This document shows positions 24,727 through 32,522 of a stretch of DNA of 64,000 nt, one piece after another (position 1 is the first letter of the stretch; each line of letters starts with the position of its first letter). The notes below the pieces were generated by a model. That model worked only from the letters and a program-made list of their open reading frames with translations, made no database searches and was not told the origin of the DNA. The position numbers and the translations under genes are program-made. Source of the DNA: Bog-756 sp035531955 (GTDB lineage: Bacteria > Actinomycetota > Acidimicrobiia > Acidimicrobiales > RAAP-2); NCBI GenBank assembly GCA_035531955.1, contig DATKRZ010000107.1:47680-111679 (forward strand), written 5' to 3'.

Positions 24727-25068
24727 CTTGACCAAATGATCGACCTGGATCGGACCTTCCAGGCGCTGGCCGATAAGAGCAGGCGGAGCATGGTGGAACG
24801 ACTCACGTTGGGACCCGCCTCGGTCAGCGAACTGGCCAAGCCCCTGGCGATGTCCCTTGCCGCGGTCGTCCAACACGTGCAGGTCCTCGAGGCGTGCGGA
24901 GTCGTGAAGACCGAGAAGGTCGGGAGAACACGCATGTGTCGGATCGAACCGGCGGCGATGACCGCCGCCGAGGGGTGGATCACCGATCGGCGCCGGGGCT
25001 GGGAAACCCGCCTGGACCGATTGGGCGACCTCTTGCATGACGCCGCTAATGCCGAGGAGGAACCATGA
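24724..25068 (+). CDS. ArsR family winged-helix regulator
   Basis: A 114 aa ArsR/SmtB-type repressor. The DNA-binding part reads FQALADKSRRSMVERLTLGPASVSELAKPL as successive helices, with recognition helix AAVVQHVQVLEACG near residues 45-58. It lacks the metal-binding cysteines of arsenic or zinc sensors, and belongs to the SRPBCC-paired subgroup often found as arsR-AHSA1 pairs. Its TGA overlaps the start of the SRPBCC gene (ATGA). The ATG at 24724 lies inside its own operator; ATG 24736 is an alternative. Confidence 0.92.
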   Translation: MLDQMIDLDRTFQALADKSRRSMVERLTLGPASVSELAKPLAMSLAAVVQHVQVLEACGVVKTEKVGRTRMCRIEPAAMTAAEGWITDRRRGWETRLDRLGDLLHDAANAEEEP

Positions 25069-25532
25069 GTCTGCCCACCGTTGCCCATGAGACGTTCGTG
25101 ATTGAGCGGACCTACGACGTTCCGGTCGCTCAGGCCTACCAGGCTTGGGCGGATCCCCTGCTCAAGGCCCGATGGTTTGCCGGCTCTGCTGAAGCCCTTG
25201 GAGCTGGCTACGAACTCGACTTCCGGGTCGGAGGCCGTGAGGTCAATCGCGGCGGACCTCCTGGCGGGCCCGTCTTCACGTACGAGTCGGAGTTCCGAGA
25301 CATCCTCCCCGAGCAGCGGATCGTCTACACGTACGAGATGTTTGCAGACGAGGCCCGCATCTCGGTGTCCGTCACCACGGTGCAGTTCAGCGGCCACGAT
25401 GCGACGTCGCAGCTCGTCCTCACGGAACAGGGGGTGTTCCTCGATGGCCACGACACGGTGGCTCAGCGGGAGGAGGGAACCCGCTCCCTGCTGGACTCGC
25501 TAGCAGCCAGCTTGAACGGTGTCGGATCGTGA
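25065..25532 (+). CDS. SRPBCC (AHSA1-like) domain protein
   Basis: A 155 aa START/Bet v 1-like fold protein of the activator-of-Hsp90 homology type. It shows ERTYDVPVAQAYQAWADP at the start, ARWFAG, a long central sheet (EQRIVYTYEM) and the C-terminal helix EEGTRSLLDSLAASL. Such proteins bind hydrophobic ligands in a cavity and are regularly co-transcribed with an ArsR regulator; the ligand is not known. GAGGAGG lies just before the ATG and the gene overlaps arsR by four bases. Confidence 0.92.
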   Translation: MSLPTVAHETFVIERTYDVPVAQAYQAWADPLLKARWFAGSAEALGAGYELDFRVGGREVNRGGPPGGPVFTYESEFRDILPEQRIVYTYEMFADEARISVSVTTVQFSGHDATSQLVLTEQGVFLDGHDTVAQREEGTRSLLDSLAASLNGVGS

Positions 25533-25662
25533 GGAAGCCCCCATTTGCGGCTTCTCCTCCTGGTGGATGGAATCGTGGGACTCCCGTCAATCCCCCGTCC
25601 GCCGTTGCCTCGAGCCCGTGCTCAATCTCCAAGTTCCTCACTTCGTCCCAAGGAGTATTTGA

Positions 25663-26307
25663 ATGTCACTAGTTCGAGTTCACAACTTTGCCGTTTCGCT
25701 CGACGGCTTCAGCACCGGTGAGGGACAATCCTTTGAACAGCCTTTCGGGCACGCCGGAAGCAGGCTCCTCGACCAGTTCCTAGGCACTCGCACATTCCGG
25801 ACAATGCATGGCCAGCCGGGCGGAAGCACCGGTGTCGACGAGGCCTTCGCCAGCAACTGGGCAACAGGCATCGGTGCCGAGATCATGGGCCGCAACAAAT
25901 TTGGGCCCCAGCGCGGCCCGTGGGCCGACGAGGATTGGAAAGGCTGGTGGGGTGACGATCCCGTCTTTCACACTCCGGTATTCGTCCTGACACACAATCC
26001 GAGGCCGACTATCGAAATGAAGGGCGGTACGACCTTCCATTTCATCGATGCCACGCCAGGCGAAGCTCTGGTGATCGCCCAGGAAGCTGCTGGTGAACTC
26101 GACGTGCGCATCGGCGGAGGACCTTCGACCGTCCGTCAGTTCCTCGCCGCAGACCTGATCGATCACATGCACATCGTGATCGCCCCCCTAGTCCTGGGGC
26201 GCGGAGAACGACTCTGGGACGGACTCGAGGGACTGGAAGATCGCTTTGATGTCGAGGCAGTCAGCACCCCGAGCGGTGTGATACACGTCACGTTCTCCCG
26301 CCGATAG
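25663..26307 (+). CDS. dihydrofolate reductase-like (RibD C-terminal) family protein
   Basis: A 214 aa protein of the RibD_C/DHFR fold. Features are NFAVSLDGFSTG at the N-terminus, MGRNKFGPQRGPW, and the NADPH-binding VRIGGGPSTVRQFLAADLIDHMHI near 150-172, ending PLVLGRGERLW. Stand-alone members are annotated as dihydrofolate reductase family proteins and probably reduce an unknown substrate with NADPH; true DHFR function is doubtful. AAGGAG lies 8 bases before the ATG. It follows the arsR/SRPBCC pair after 130 bp and may be under the same control. Confidence 0.9.
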   Translation: MSLVRVHNFAVSLDGFSTGEGQSFEQPFGHAGSRLLDQFLGTRTFRTMHGQPGGSTGVDEAFASNWATGIGAEIMGRNKFGPQRGPWADEDWKGWWGDDPVFHTPVFVLTHNPRPTIEMKGGTTFHFIDATPGEALVIAQEAAGELDVRIGGGPSTVRQFLAADLIDHMHIVIAPLVLGRGERLWDGLEGLEDRFDVEAVSTPSGVIHVTFSRR

Positions 26308-26347
26308 ATCTCTGCCGTGGCCAACGCCCGGTACCGGAACACCTACG

Positions 26348-26520
26348 TCAGCTGAGCTGTTCGGCCAGGGCAACGATGATGCCCTCGGCTCCGCGGGCGT
26401 AGCAGAGCCGATGACTGTCCTCGTACTGCTCCACCTCTCCGATGAGTTCGGCGCCATGAGGCGCAAGCGGACCAGCGCCTCCCTGATGTCGGCCACAGCA
26501 CAAGGACTGAACTGAGACCG
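26348..26520 (-). pseudogene. C-terminal remnant of a VOC (glyoxalase/bleomycin-resistance) protein
   Basis: The frame ending at 26348 reads HGAELIGEVEQYED and GIIVALAEQLS, the usual end of VOC family proteins. The preceding VADIREALVRLR lies in a different frame, so one base has been lost near 26457. No N-terminal part is present upstream. It is a decayed fragment, not a working gene. Confidence 0.7.
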
Positions 26521-26881
26521 TGAGACCGCTCCCATCGCTCTCAGTGTCCCTGGCCGCCGGGGGGTCACACTCCACGGTCGGAACCGAGGGTGCCTGCTAC
26601 ACGAGGGTCCGGCCGACCTGGGACCTCCTCGACCGGTCCCAAAACTGGGCCCGGAAGGGGAGCGACGACGTCCACCCCGATCCGTCAGCCCTTCCGAGCT
26701 TCCCTCCGGGCTCCGCCTCGTCACCGGGCGGGTCGAGGGCGCTGCCGAGTTCAATTTTCGACTGGTGTTGACAACGTCGCGGGGTGACGTTGAATTGGGG
26801 GCGGGTCGGCCGGTTGATAGATTGCCGAGCGACGACCTGCGCCGGATTGCCCCGATATCGCGGTTACACGAGGAGGCAGCA
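26521..26881. other. intergenic region before carotenoid oxygenase
   Basis: About 360 bp without a recognisable gene. A TTGACA hexamer at 26768-26773 could be a -35 box for the oxygenase gene, with a rather weak GATAGA-like -10 further on. Nothing else is seen. Confidence 0.35.
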
Positions 26882-28237
26882 ATGTCCATGGCCAACCCCT
26901 ATCTGCAGGGCAACTACGCCCCGGTCGCCAGCGAAGAGACGGTGACCGACCTACCGGTCACCGGGACCCTTCCGAGCACCTTGAACGGTCGCTACCTTCG
27001 CAACGGCCCCAACCCGATCATGCCGCCGGACCCCGCCACGTACCATTGGTTCACGGGCGACGGGATGGTCCACGGGATCCGACTCGAGGATGGCAAGGCC
27101 CGCTGGTATCGGAATCGGTGGGTTCGTTCAGCGGAGGTGGCCACTGCGCTGGGTGAGCAACCACACCCCGGGCCGGTCATAGACGGGATGGACTTCTCGT
27201 CAAACACCAATGTCATTGCTCACGCTGGCCGGACGTACGCCATCGTCGAGGCTGGTGCCCGGCCTTACGAGATGACCTACGAGCTGGACACCGTCGGGGC
27301 GTCGGACTTCCAGGGAACCTTGCCCGGTGGCTACACCGCCCATCCCAAGCGCGATCCGCAGACCGGTGAGCTGCACGCCATCTCCTACTACTGGGCCTGG
27401 GGAAACCAGGTGCAGTACAGCGTCGTCGACGTAGACGGGCGGGTCAGGCGGACCGTGGACATCACCGTCGGAGGCCCCGTATCAATCCATGACATGTCGC
27501 TCACGACCACCTTTGCCGTGATCTACGACCTTCCGGTCGTGTTCAGTCCAGAGGCCCTGGCCGAGGGCTATGCATTTCCCTACCGGTGGGCGGACGACTA
27601 TGAGAGCAGAGTCGGACTGCTTCCGCTCGAAGGCGGTGCAGACGACGTGGTGTGGTGCGATGTCGACTCTTGTTACGTCTTCCACCCGATGAACGCCTAC
27701 GACGACGAGGGGGCGGTCATCGTTGACTTGGTGCGGCATCCCAAGATGTTCGCCACCCACCTGACCGGTCCCGACGAGGGTGCGCCGGTGTTGGAGCGAT
27801 GGCGCATCGACCCGGGGGCCGGCAAGGTCGTCACCCAATTGCTCGACGACCGTCCTCAAGAATTCCCGCGGGTCGACGAGCGGGTCATCGGACGTCGAAA
27901 CCGCTACGGCTATAGCGCCGCGCTCGACGACGCGGAAAGGGACGAGGCCGGACTCACCATGGGTGGGGCGCTCATCAAGCACGACCTGACCACAGGAGCG
28001 AATGAGACCAGAACCTTCCGGGGCGGAGCCGGAGAGGCGATCTTTGTGCCGGAGAGCGCCACATCAGGAGAGGACGAAGGCTTCGTTCTCAGCCTCGTAT
28101 ACGACGCCGAGCGTGAGGCAAGCGATCTACTGGTGCTGCACGCCCAGGACTTCACCGGCGACCCAGCGGCCGTCGTCCACCTGCCCGTGCGCGTGCCGTA
28201 CGGCTTCCACGGCAACTGGGCCCCCGACGCCCCATAG
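26882..28237 (+). CDS. carotenoid cleavage oxygenase family protein
   Basis: A 451 aa non-heme iron dioxygenase of the RPE65/CCD family. The four iron-binding histidines are visible in GYTAHPKRD, SIHDMSLT, FHPMNAYDD and the near-C-terminal YGFHGNWAP. It opens with NPYLQGNYAPV and LNGRYLRNGPNP, as expected. It would cleave a carotenoid, apocarotenoid or stilbene/lignin-type double bond with O2. The ATG at 26882 has GAGGAGG upstream. No carotenoid synthesis gene is nearby, and the gene lies among decayed accessory genes, so horizontal arrival is plausible. Confidence 0.95.
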   Translation: MSMANPYLQGNYAPVASEETVTDLPVTGTLPSTLNGRYLRNGPNPIMPPDPATYHWFTGDGMVHGIRLEDGKARWYRNRWVRSAEVATALGEQPHPGPVIDGMDFSSNTNVIAHAGRTYAIVEAGARPYEMTYELDTVGASDFQGTLPGGYTAHPKRDPQTGELHAISYYWAWGNQVQYSVVDVDGRVRRTVDITVGGPVSIHDMSLTTTFAVIYDLPVVFSPEALAEGYAFPYRWADDYESRVGLLPLEGGADDVVWCDVDSCYVFHPMNAYDDEGAVIVDLVRHPKMFATHLTGPDEGAPVLERWRIDPGAGKVVTQLLDDRPQEFPRVDERVIGRRNRYGYSAALDDAERDEAGLTMGGALIKHDLTTGANETRTFRGGAGEAIFVPESATSGEDEGFVLSLVYDAEREASDLLVLHAQDFTGDPAAVVHLPVRVPYGFHGNWAPDAP

Positions 28238-28550
28238 TCAGCGGCCAAGGATCGGACTCGCCGATGGCGATACTGCCTTGCCATTTCCATCGGAGGTGCG
28301 GGTGATCCCCATCTGGACGATCGTCGATGCCACCGTACGACCAAGCGCCGCGCTTGTTGTGGCCGCCTCGTCCAAAGGTTCTCTGGATTCGCGCTCGTTG
28401 CACTGACCACGTTCTTCACAGGGATCATCGGACTCGTCCTGGCGATGGTGTACCTGGCATCGATCCGGCCCAGAGTGAGAGCGGTAACGGCATGACCCGG
28501 CCGGGGACACGTGCTCGGGACGAGGAGTGGCACGATGTAGCGTCCAAGCC
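28238..28550. other. degraded stretch between oxygenase and methyltransferase remnant
   Basis: No intact gene. The only readable peptide is the membrane-helix remnant at 28379-28495 listed separately. The rest shows no family resemblance. Confidence 0.4.
28379..28495 (+). pseudogene. possible C-terminal fragment of a small membrane protein
   Basis: This frame reads FSGFALVALTTFFTGIIGL then VLAMVYLASIRPRVRAV and stops at 28493-28495: one good transmembrane helix with a positive tail. There is no in-frame start codon or ribosome site upstream, so it is probably the end of a broken gene. Confidence 0.35.
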
Positions 28551-29202
28551 GTGGATGAGCCAGCTCACCTGCTGAACACGCGGGCGAGCGACGACAGCGT
28601 CGCCGTCGACTACGTCCGCCTCCTTCCTTACCTTCGGGCAGAGACCGCCCCGGACCACGCGATGCTGGCCACGTTTGCCGAGCTGACTTCGGCAGCATGC
28701 CTCGGGCCGGTCGCCGACCTTGGCTGCGGTACCGGCCGCGTCACAGCCCACCTTGGACTCTCTGGGCGTGGACGCCTTCGGCATCGATCTGTCCCCGGCC
28801 ATGGTCGACCTCGCCCGCCGTACGTACCCGCACCTGCACTTCGATGTCGGCTCGATCACCGCCCTGGACCTGTCCGACGCCACTGCGGGTGGGGTCCTCG
28901 GCTGGTACTCGACCATCCCCACGCCACCGCCGGACCTGCCCGGTGCATTCGCCGAGTTCTCGCGCGTGCTGACGCCCGGTGGGTACCTGCTGGTCGGCTT
29001 TCACGTCGGAGACGGAGCTCCGCCCAGGACGGTGGCCTTCAGTGACGGCGTCGCAGCCGATGCTTACGATGTGACACCCGAGCAGGTCGCCGACTTGTGT
29101 CGCCAGGCGGGGGGCGTACAGGCGCAAATGTCGCGGGCAGCACGGGGTCGGGAACGGCGGCCGCAAGGCAGCCCCATCGCCGCCAAACCCGCCAATCCGT
29201 GA
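28551..29202 (+). pseudogene. frameshifted class I SAM-dependent methyltransferase
   Basis: The first part (VDEPAHLLNTRASDDSVAVD to ADLGCGTGRVTAHL) lies in one frame. The continuation (DSLGVDAFGIDLSPAMVDLA to LTPGGYLLVGFH and a normal C-terminus) lies in another. Joining them at about 28762 restores a full Methyltransf_11-type protein of about 215 aa, and a single extra T there explains the shift. Start is uncertain: GTG 28551 or GTG 28527. It could be a recent inactivation or a base-calling error; both halves are otherwise well preserved. Confidence 0.75.
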
Positions 29203-29413
29203 CCCGAGCAGCGACCCTTTGCCGACCGTCATCGAGGTCCCTCGCGCGTCCCCAGACATCGAGCGGCCGGGACCCCAGAAACATCCACTCGGGCCGCTCG
29301 GGCACACTCCGTGCCCCGCCCGACCATCGTGCGGGGAGCCCCAAGTGACCGCCGGTATCGGCCATAGTGCGCCGGAGTGACTTTTCTCGCCCACCGCCCT
29401 ACAGTCTGATGGC

Positions 29414-29893
29414 ATGCGCGCTGCGGTCGATCTCAAAATGGACGCGTCACCCGACCGGGTCTGGGGGCTCGTCAGTGACATCACCAAGATGGGCGAGTAC
29501 AGCCCGGAGGTGGTCGAGGCCGAGTGGATCGACGGTTCCACCGGACCGGTGGTCGGCGCGCGATATCGGGGCCATGTGAGACGGAACGAGAACTGGCCCT
29601 TTCTGTACTGGACCACATGCAAGATCACCGAGTGCGTGCCCGGACAGGTCTTCGAGTTCGCGGTGATCATGGGCGACCGGCCCGTGAATACGTGGCGTTA
29701 CGAGTTCCGCGGCACGGACGACGGAGGAACCGAGGTCACCGAGTCGTTCGACCTCGGAGACAACCTCTTCACCAAGATCTGGCACCCACTCGGCGGGTTC
29801 CTGAGGGAGCGTCGCAACCAGCGGGACATGCTCCGCACCCTCGAGCGGATCAAGGCGGTCGCTGAGCGTCCCCGCCGACAACCCGGAACCTGA
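29414..29893 (+). CDS. SRPBCC (polyketide cyclase/dehydrase-like) protein
   Basis: A 159 aa Bet v 1-like fold protein. It begins MRAAVDLKMDASPDRVWGLV, has the typical WSPEVVEAEW-like phrase EYSPEVVEAEW, a central FEFAVIMGDRPVNTWRYEF, and ends in a long helix with FLRERRNQRDMLRTLERIK. It would bind a lipophilic ligand; some family members are cyclases, most are unknown. No ribosome site precedes the ATG, so leaderless translation is possible. It is the last gene before the tRNA fragment at 29938. Confidence 0.88.
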   Translation: MRAAVDLKMDASPDRVWGLVSDITKMGEYSPEVVEAEWIDGSTGPVVGARYRGHVRRNENWPFLYWTTCKITECVPGQVFEFAVIMGDRPVNTWRYEFRGTDDGGTEVTESFDLGDNLFTKIWHPLGGFLRERRNQRDMLRTLERIKAVAERPRRQPGT

Positions 29894-29937
29894 GGACGCC
29901 GGCATCTGTCGGGCGCCAAATCGGGAGGGTCGACCGC

Positions 29938-29976
29938 TGATCGTCTGGCCGTGGGCTCGATTCCCACCCCCGGAAC
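29938..29976 (+). other. tRNA 3'-half fragment (possible attachment-site remnant)
   Basis: The bases from the 3' side of an anticodon stem (TCGTC) through a perfect T arm (GTGGG-CTCGATT-CCCAC) to an acceptor strand CCCCGGA and discriminator A are present. The 5' half is absent. The part up to the T arm nearly matches tRNA-Thr(UGU) at 24030, but the acceptor strand differs, so the parent tRNA is uncertain. It looks like one end of an old integration event. Confidence 0.6.
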
Positions 29977-30072
29977 CGCCGCCGGCTGTCGATCGCGGTC
30001 GATAAGCCCAGTTCAGCGCTTCGCACGGCTCCGGAGGCGTGTGTGCGTCACGGACGTCCGACAATCCCGCGG

Positions 30073-30109
30073 GTTCGAAGAACGGGACTTCCGGGTAAGT
30101 TCTTCGAAC
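30073..30109. promoter_or_regulatory. 11-bp inverted repeat upstream of egtB
   Basis: GTTCGAAGAAC (30073-30083) and GTTCTTCGAAC (30099-30109) are perfect inverted copies 15 bp apart, 60 bp before the egtB start. No T-run follows. Each arm contains the palindrome TTCGAA. It is a good operator candidate for the ergothioneine genes, although it is not a recognisable LexA box. Confidence 0.55.
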
Positions 30110-30168
30110 GAGGGCGAACCAACACCGACGGGTCGTCCGATGATCCCGTTTGGTCGGGAGGAGCGGGT

Positions 30169-31434
30169 ATGACGGATCTGCTGACGACCGTGGGGGGTCT
30201 CACGATCACCGACCGGTTCTTCGCCACCCGGTCGATGACCGAATCGCTGGCCTCCCCGTTGACGGCCGAGGACCAGACCGTCCAGTCCATGCCCGATGTG
30301 AGCCCGACCAAATGGCACCGGGCCCATACGACGTGGTTCTTCGAGACGTTCCTGCTGGTCCCCAGCCTCGCCGGCTACCGGCCCTTCCACCCGGAGTACG
30401 GCTACCTGTTCAACTCCTACTACGAGGGGGTGGGCGCCCGGTACCCGCGCCATGATCGCGGACAGCTGTCGAGGCCGGGCATCGCCGAGATCGCCGACTA
30501 CCGGGTGCATGTGGACGAGGGGATGGCCAGGCTCCTCGAGGACCCGGGCTGCGGGTCGTGCACCGACCTGGTCGAGCTCGGCATCCAACACGAGCAGCAA
30601 CACCAGGAGCTCCTGCTGATGGACATCAAGCACGTCCTGTCACGCAATCCGCTGCTGCCGGCCTACGACGCCGTGCGACTGCCCAGGCCCGGCGCGGCCG
30701 GCGAGACGACCTGGACCGAGCATCCCGAGGGCACCTACCAGGTCGGGCATTCGGGACCCGGCTTCTGCTTCGACAACGAACTGCCGTGCCACCGGGAGTA
30801 CCTCGCCCCCTTCGCCCTCGCCGATCAGCCGGTGACCTGCGGGGAGTGGCTGGACTTCATGGCGGACGGGGGCTATCACCGCCCCGAGCTGTGGCTGTCG
30901 GACGGGTGGGCCACGGTCCAGGCCGAAGGGTGGGAGCACCCGCTCTACTGGGTGCGGTCGCAGAGGGACGGGACCTTCTCGGAGTTCACCCTCGGCGGCC
31001 CGACCCCGGTCAATCCGGCCCAGCCGGTCTGCCACGTCAGCTACTACGAGGCAGACGCATTCGCCCGGTGGTCCGGTCTGCGGCTCCCCACCGAGGTCGA
31101 GTGGGAGGTCGCCGCCGCCGGGTGTCCCCTGGTGGGCCACTTCCTGGACCACACCAAACTCCACCCCACACCGGTGGACGGCGGCCCGACCGGGTGCACC
31201 CCGTTCGGCAACATCTGGCAGTGGACATCCTCGGCGTACAGCCCCTACCCGGGCTTCACCCCCGCCCCCGGGACGGTGGGCGAGTACAACGGGAAGTTCA
31301 TGGTCAACCAGTACGTCCTGCGGGGCGGATCGTGTGTGACGCCGCCGGACCACGTCCGGGCCTCCTACCGCAACTTCTTCCCCCCGTCCGCCCGGTGGGC
31401 GTTCACCGGGCTGCGGATGGCCCGGAACGGCTGA
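30169..31434 (+). CDS. egtB: hercynine oxygenase EgtB (ergothioneine biosynthesis)
   Basis: A 421 aa iron(II) enzyme that joins gamma-glutamylcysteine or cysteine to hercynine with O2, giving the sulfoxide precursor of ergothioneine. The DinB_2 half has the iron ligands in WHRAHTTWFFE and IQHEQQHQEL; the C-terminal half is an FGE-sulfatase fold ending RGGSCVTPPDHVRASYRNFF and GLRMARNG. The ATG at 30169 follows GAGGAGCGGGT. egtD follows after 47 bp. egtA, egtC and egtE are not in the window, so they lie elsewhere or the pathway uses cysteine directly. Confidence 0.95.
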   Translation: MTDLLTTVGGLTITDRFFATRSMTESLASPLTAEDQTVQSMPDVSPTKWHRAHTTWFFETFLLVPSLAGYRPFHPEYGYLFNSYYEGVGARYPRHDRGQLSRPGIAEIADYRVHVDEGMARLLEDPGCGSCTDLVELGIQHEQQHQELLLMDIKHVLSRNPLLPAYDAVRLPRPGAAGETTWTEHPEGTYQVGHSGPGFCFDNELPCHREYLAPFALADQPVTCGEWLDFMADGGYHRPELWLSDGWATVQAEGWEHPLYWVRSQRDGTFSEFTLGGPTPVNPAQPVCHVSYYEADAFARWSGLRLPTEVEWEVAAAGCPLVGHFLDHTKLHPTPVDGGPTGCTPFGNIWQWTSSAYSPYPGFTPAPGTVGEYNGKFMVNQYVLRGGSCVTPPDHVRASYRNFFPPSARWAFTGLRMARNG

Positions 31435-31481
31435 CCCAGGGCCGCCACGTCACCCGACGCCTCGAAGGAAGCCAGAGCCCA

Positions 31482-32465
31482 GTGACCGCCGTCATCCCTC
31501 CGACCATCGAGACCCATCTGTCCCTCGGCGACCTGCGCGATGCGATGGAACGCGACGTCCGGACCGGGTTGACGGCCGACCCGAAGACCCTCCCGCCCGT
31601 CTACTTCTACGATGATCGCGGGAGCAGGCTGTTCGACGAGATCACCAGGCTTCCCGAGTACTACCCGACCCGGTGCGAGCGGTCGATCCTCGACACCCGC
31701 GCCGGGGACATCGCCGAGCGCTCGGGAGCGGACACGCTGGTGGAGCTGGGCGCAGGCACCTGCGAGAAGTCGAGGGTGCTCCTCGACGCCATGCGGTCCA
31801 CCGGGAACCTGCAGCGCTTCGTGCCCCTCGACGTCAGCGAGACCACACTGTGGGAGGCGGCGGACGCCCTCTCCCGTGAGTACCCCGGCGTGGAGGTCAG
31901 CGCGGTGGTCGGCGACTTCCACCTGCACCTCGACCTCCTGCCCGCCGACGGTCGACGCCTGTTCGCGTTCCTCGGCGGCACCATCGGCAACTTCGACCCC
32001 GGGGCGCGCCGGGGGTTCTTCATCGCCCTCGGGAAGACCATGTCGATGGAGGACCGGCTCCTGCTCGGAACCGACCTGGTGAAGGGTCGGGCTCAGCTGG
32101 TCGCCGCCTACGACGACCAGGCCGGGGTCACCGCCGAGTTCAACCGCAACGTGCTCCATGTGCTCAACCGCGAGCTGGGCGCCGACTTCGAGCCCCGGCG
32201 GTTCGAGCACGTGGCCCGCTGGAACGAGGCGGACCAGCGCATCGAGATGTGGCTCCGCTCCTCCCGGGACCAGCAGATCCATGTCGCCGATCTCGGGCTC
32301 GACCTGGCGTTCCGATCCGGCGAGGAGATGCTGACCGAGATCAGCACCAAATTCTCACCCCCGGCCCTCGAGGCCGAGTTGAACGATTGCGGGTTCGTCG
32401 TCGAATCGACCTGGGCCTCCGACGGCGACGAATTCCTCTTGACCCTGGCCCGGCCGTCGTCGTGA
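31482..32465 (+). CDS. egtD: L-histidine N(alpha)-methyltransferase EgtD
   Basis: A 327 aa SAM-dependent enzyme that trimethylates histidine to hercynine, the first step of ergothioneine synthesis. The family marks are PPVYFYDDRGSRLFDEIT, LPEYYPTRCE with the histidine-binding Tyr, LVELGAGTCEKSRVLL, VVGDFH and FLGGTIGNF. The GTG start at 31482 is chosen because it gives the normal N-terminus; AAGGAA lies somewhat far upstream. It is co-directional with egtB and very probably in the same operon. Confidence 0.95.
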   Translation: MTAVIPPTIETHLSLGDLRDAMERDVRTGLTADPKTLPPVYFYDDRGSRLFDEITRLPEYYPTRCERSILDTRAGDIAERSGADTLVELGAGTCEKSRVLLDAMRSTGNLQRFVPLDVSETTLWEAADALSREYPGVEVSAVVGDFHLHLDLLPADGRRLFAFLGGTIGNFDPGARRGFFIALGKTMSMEDRLLLGTDLVKGRAQLVAAYDDQAGVTAEFNRNVLHVLNRELGADFEPRRFEHVARWNEADQRIEMWLRSSRDQQIHVADLGLDLAFRSGEEMLTEISTKFSPPALEAELNDCGFVVESTWASDGDEFLLTLARPSS

Positions 32466-32522
32466 CCGTCCCCCCACCGCCGGGCGGCCCGTCCGGCGCC
32501 CTGATCGGCGCCGGACCACGGA

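Noticed and set aside
30073..30109. Inverted repeat before egtB taken as a LexA box
   Set aside because: Arms and spacing do not fit the actinobacterial SOS box (TCGAAC-N4-GTTCGA).
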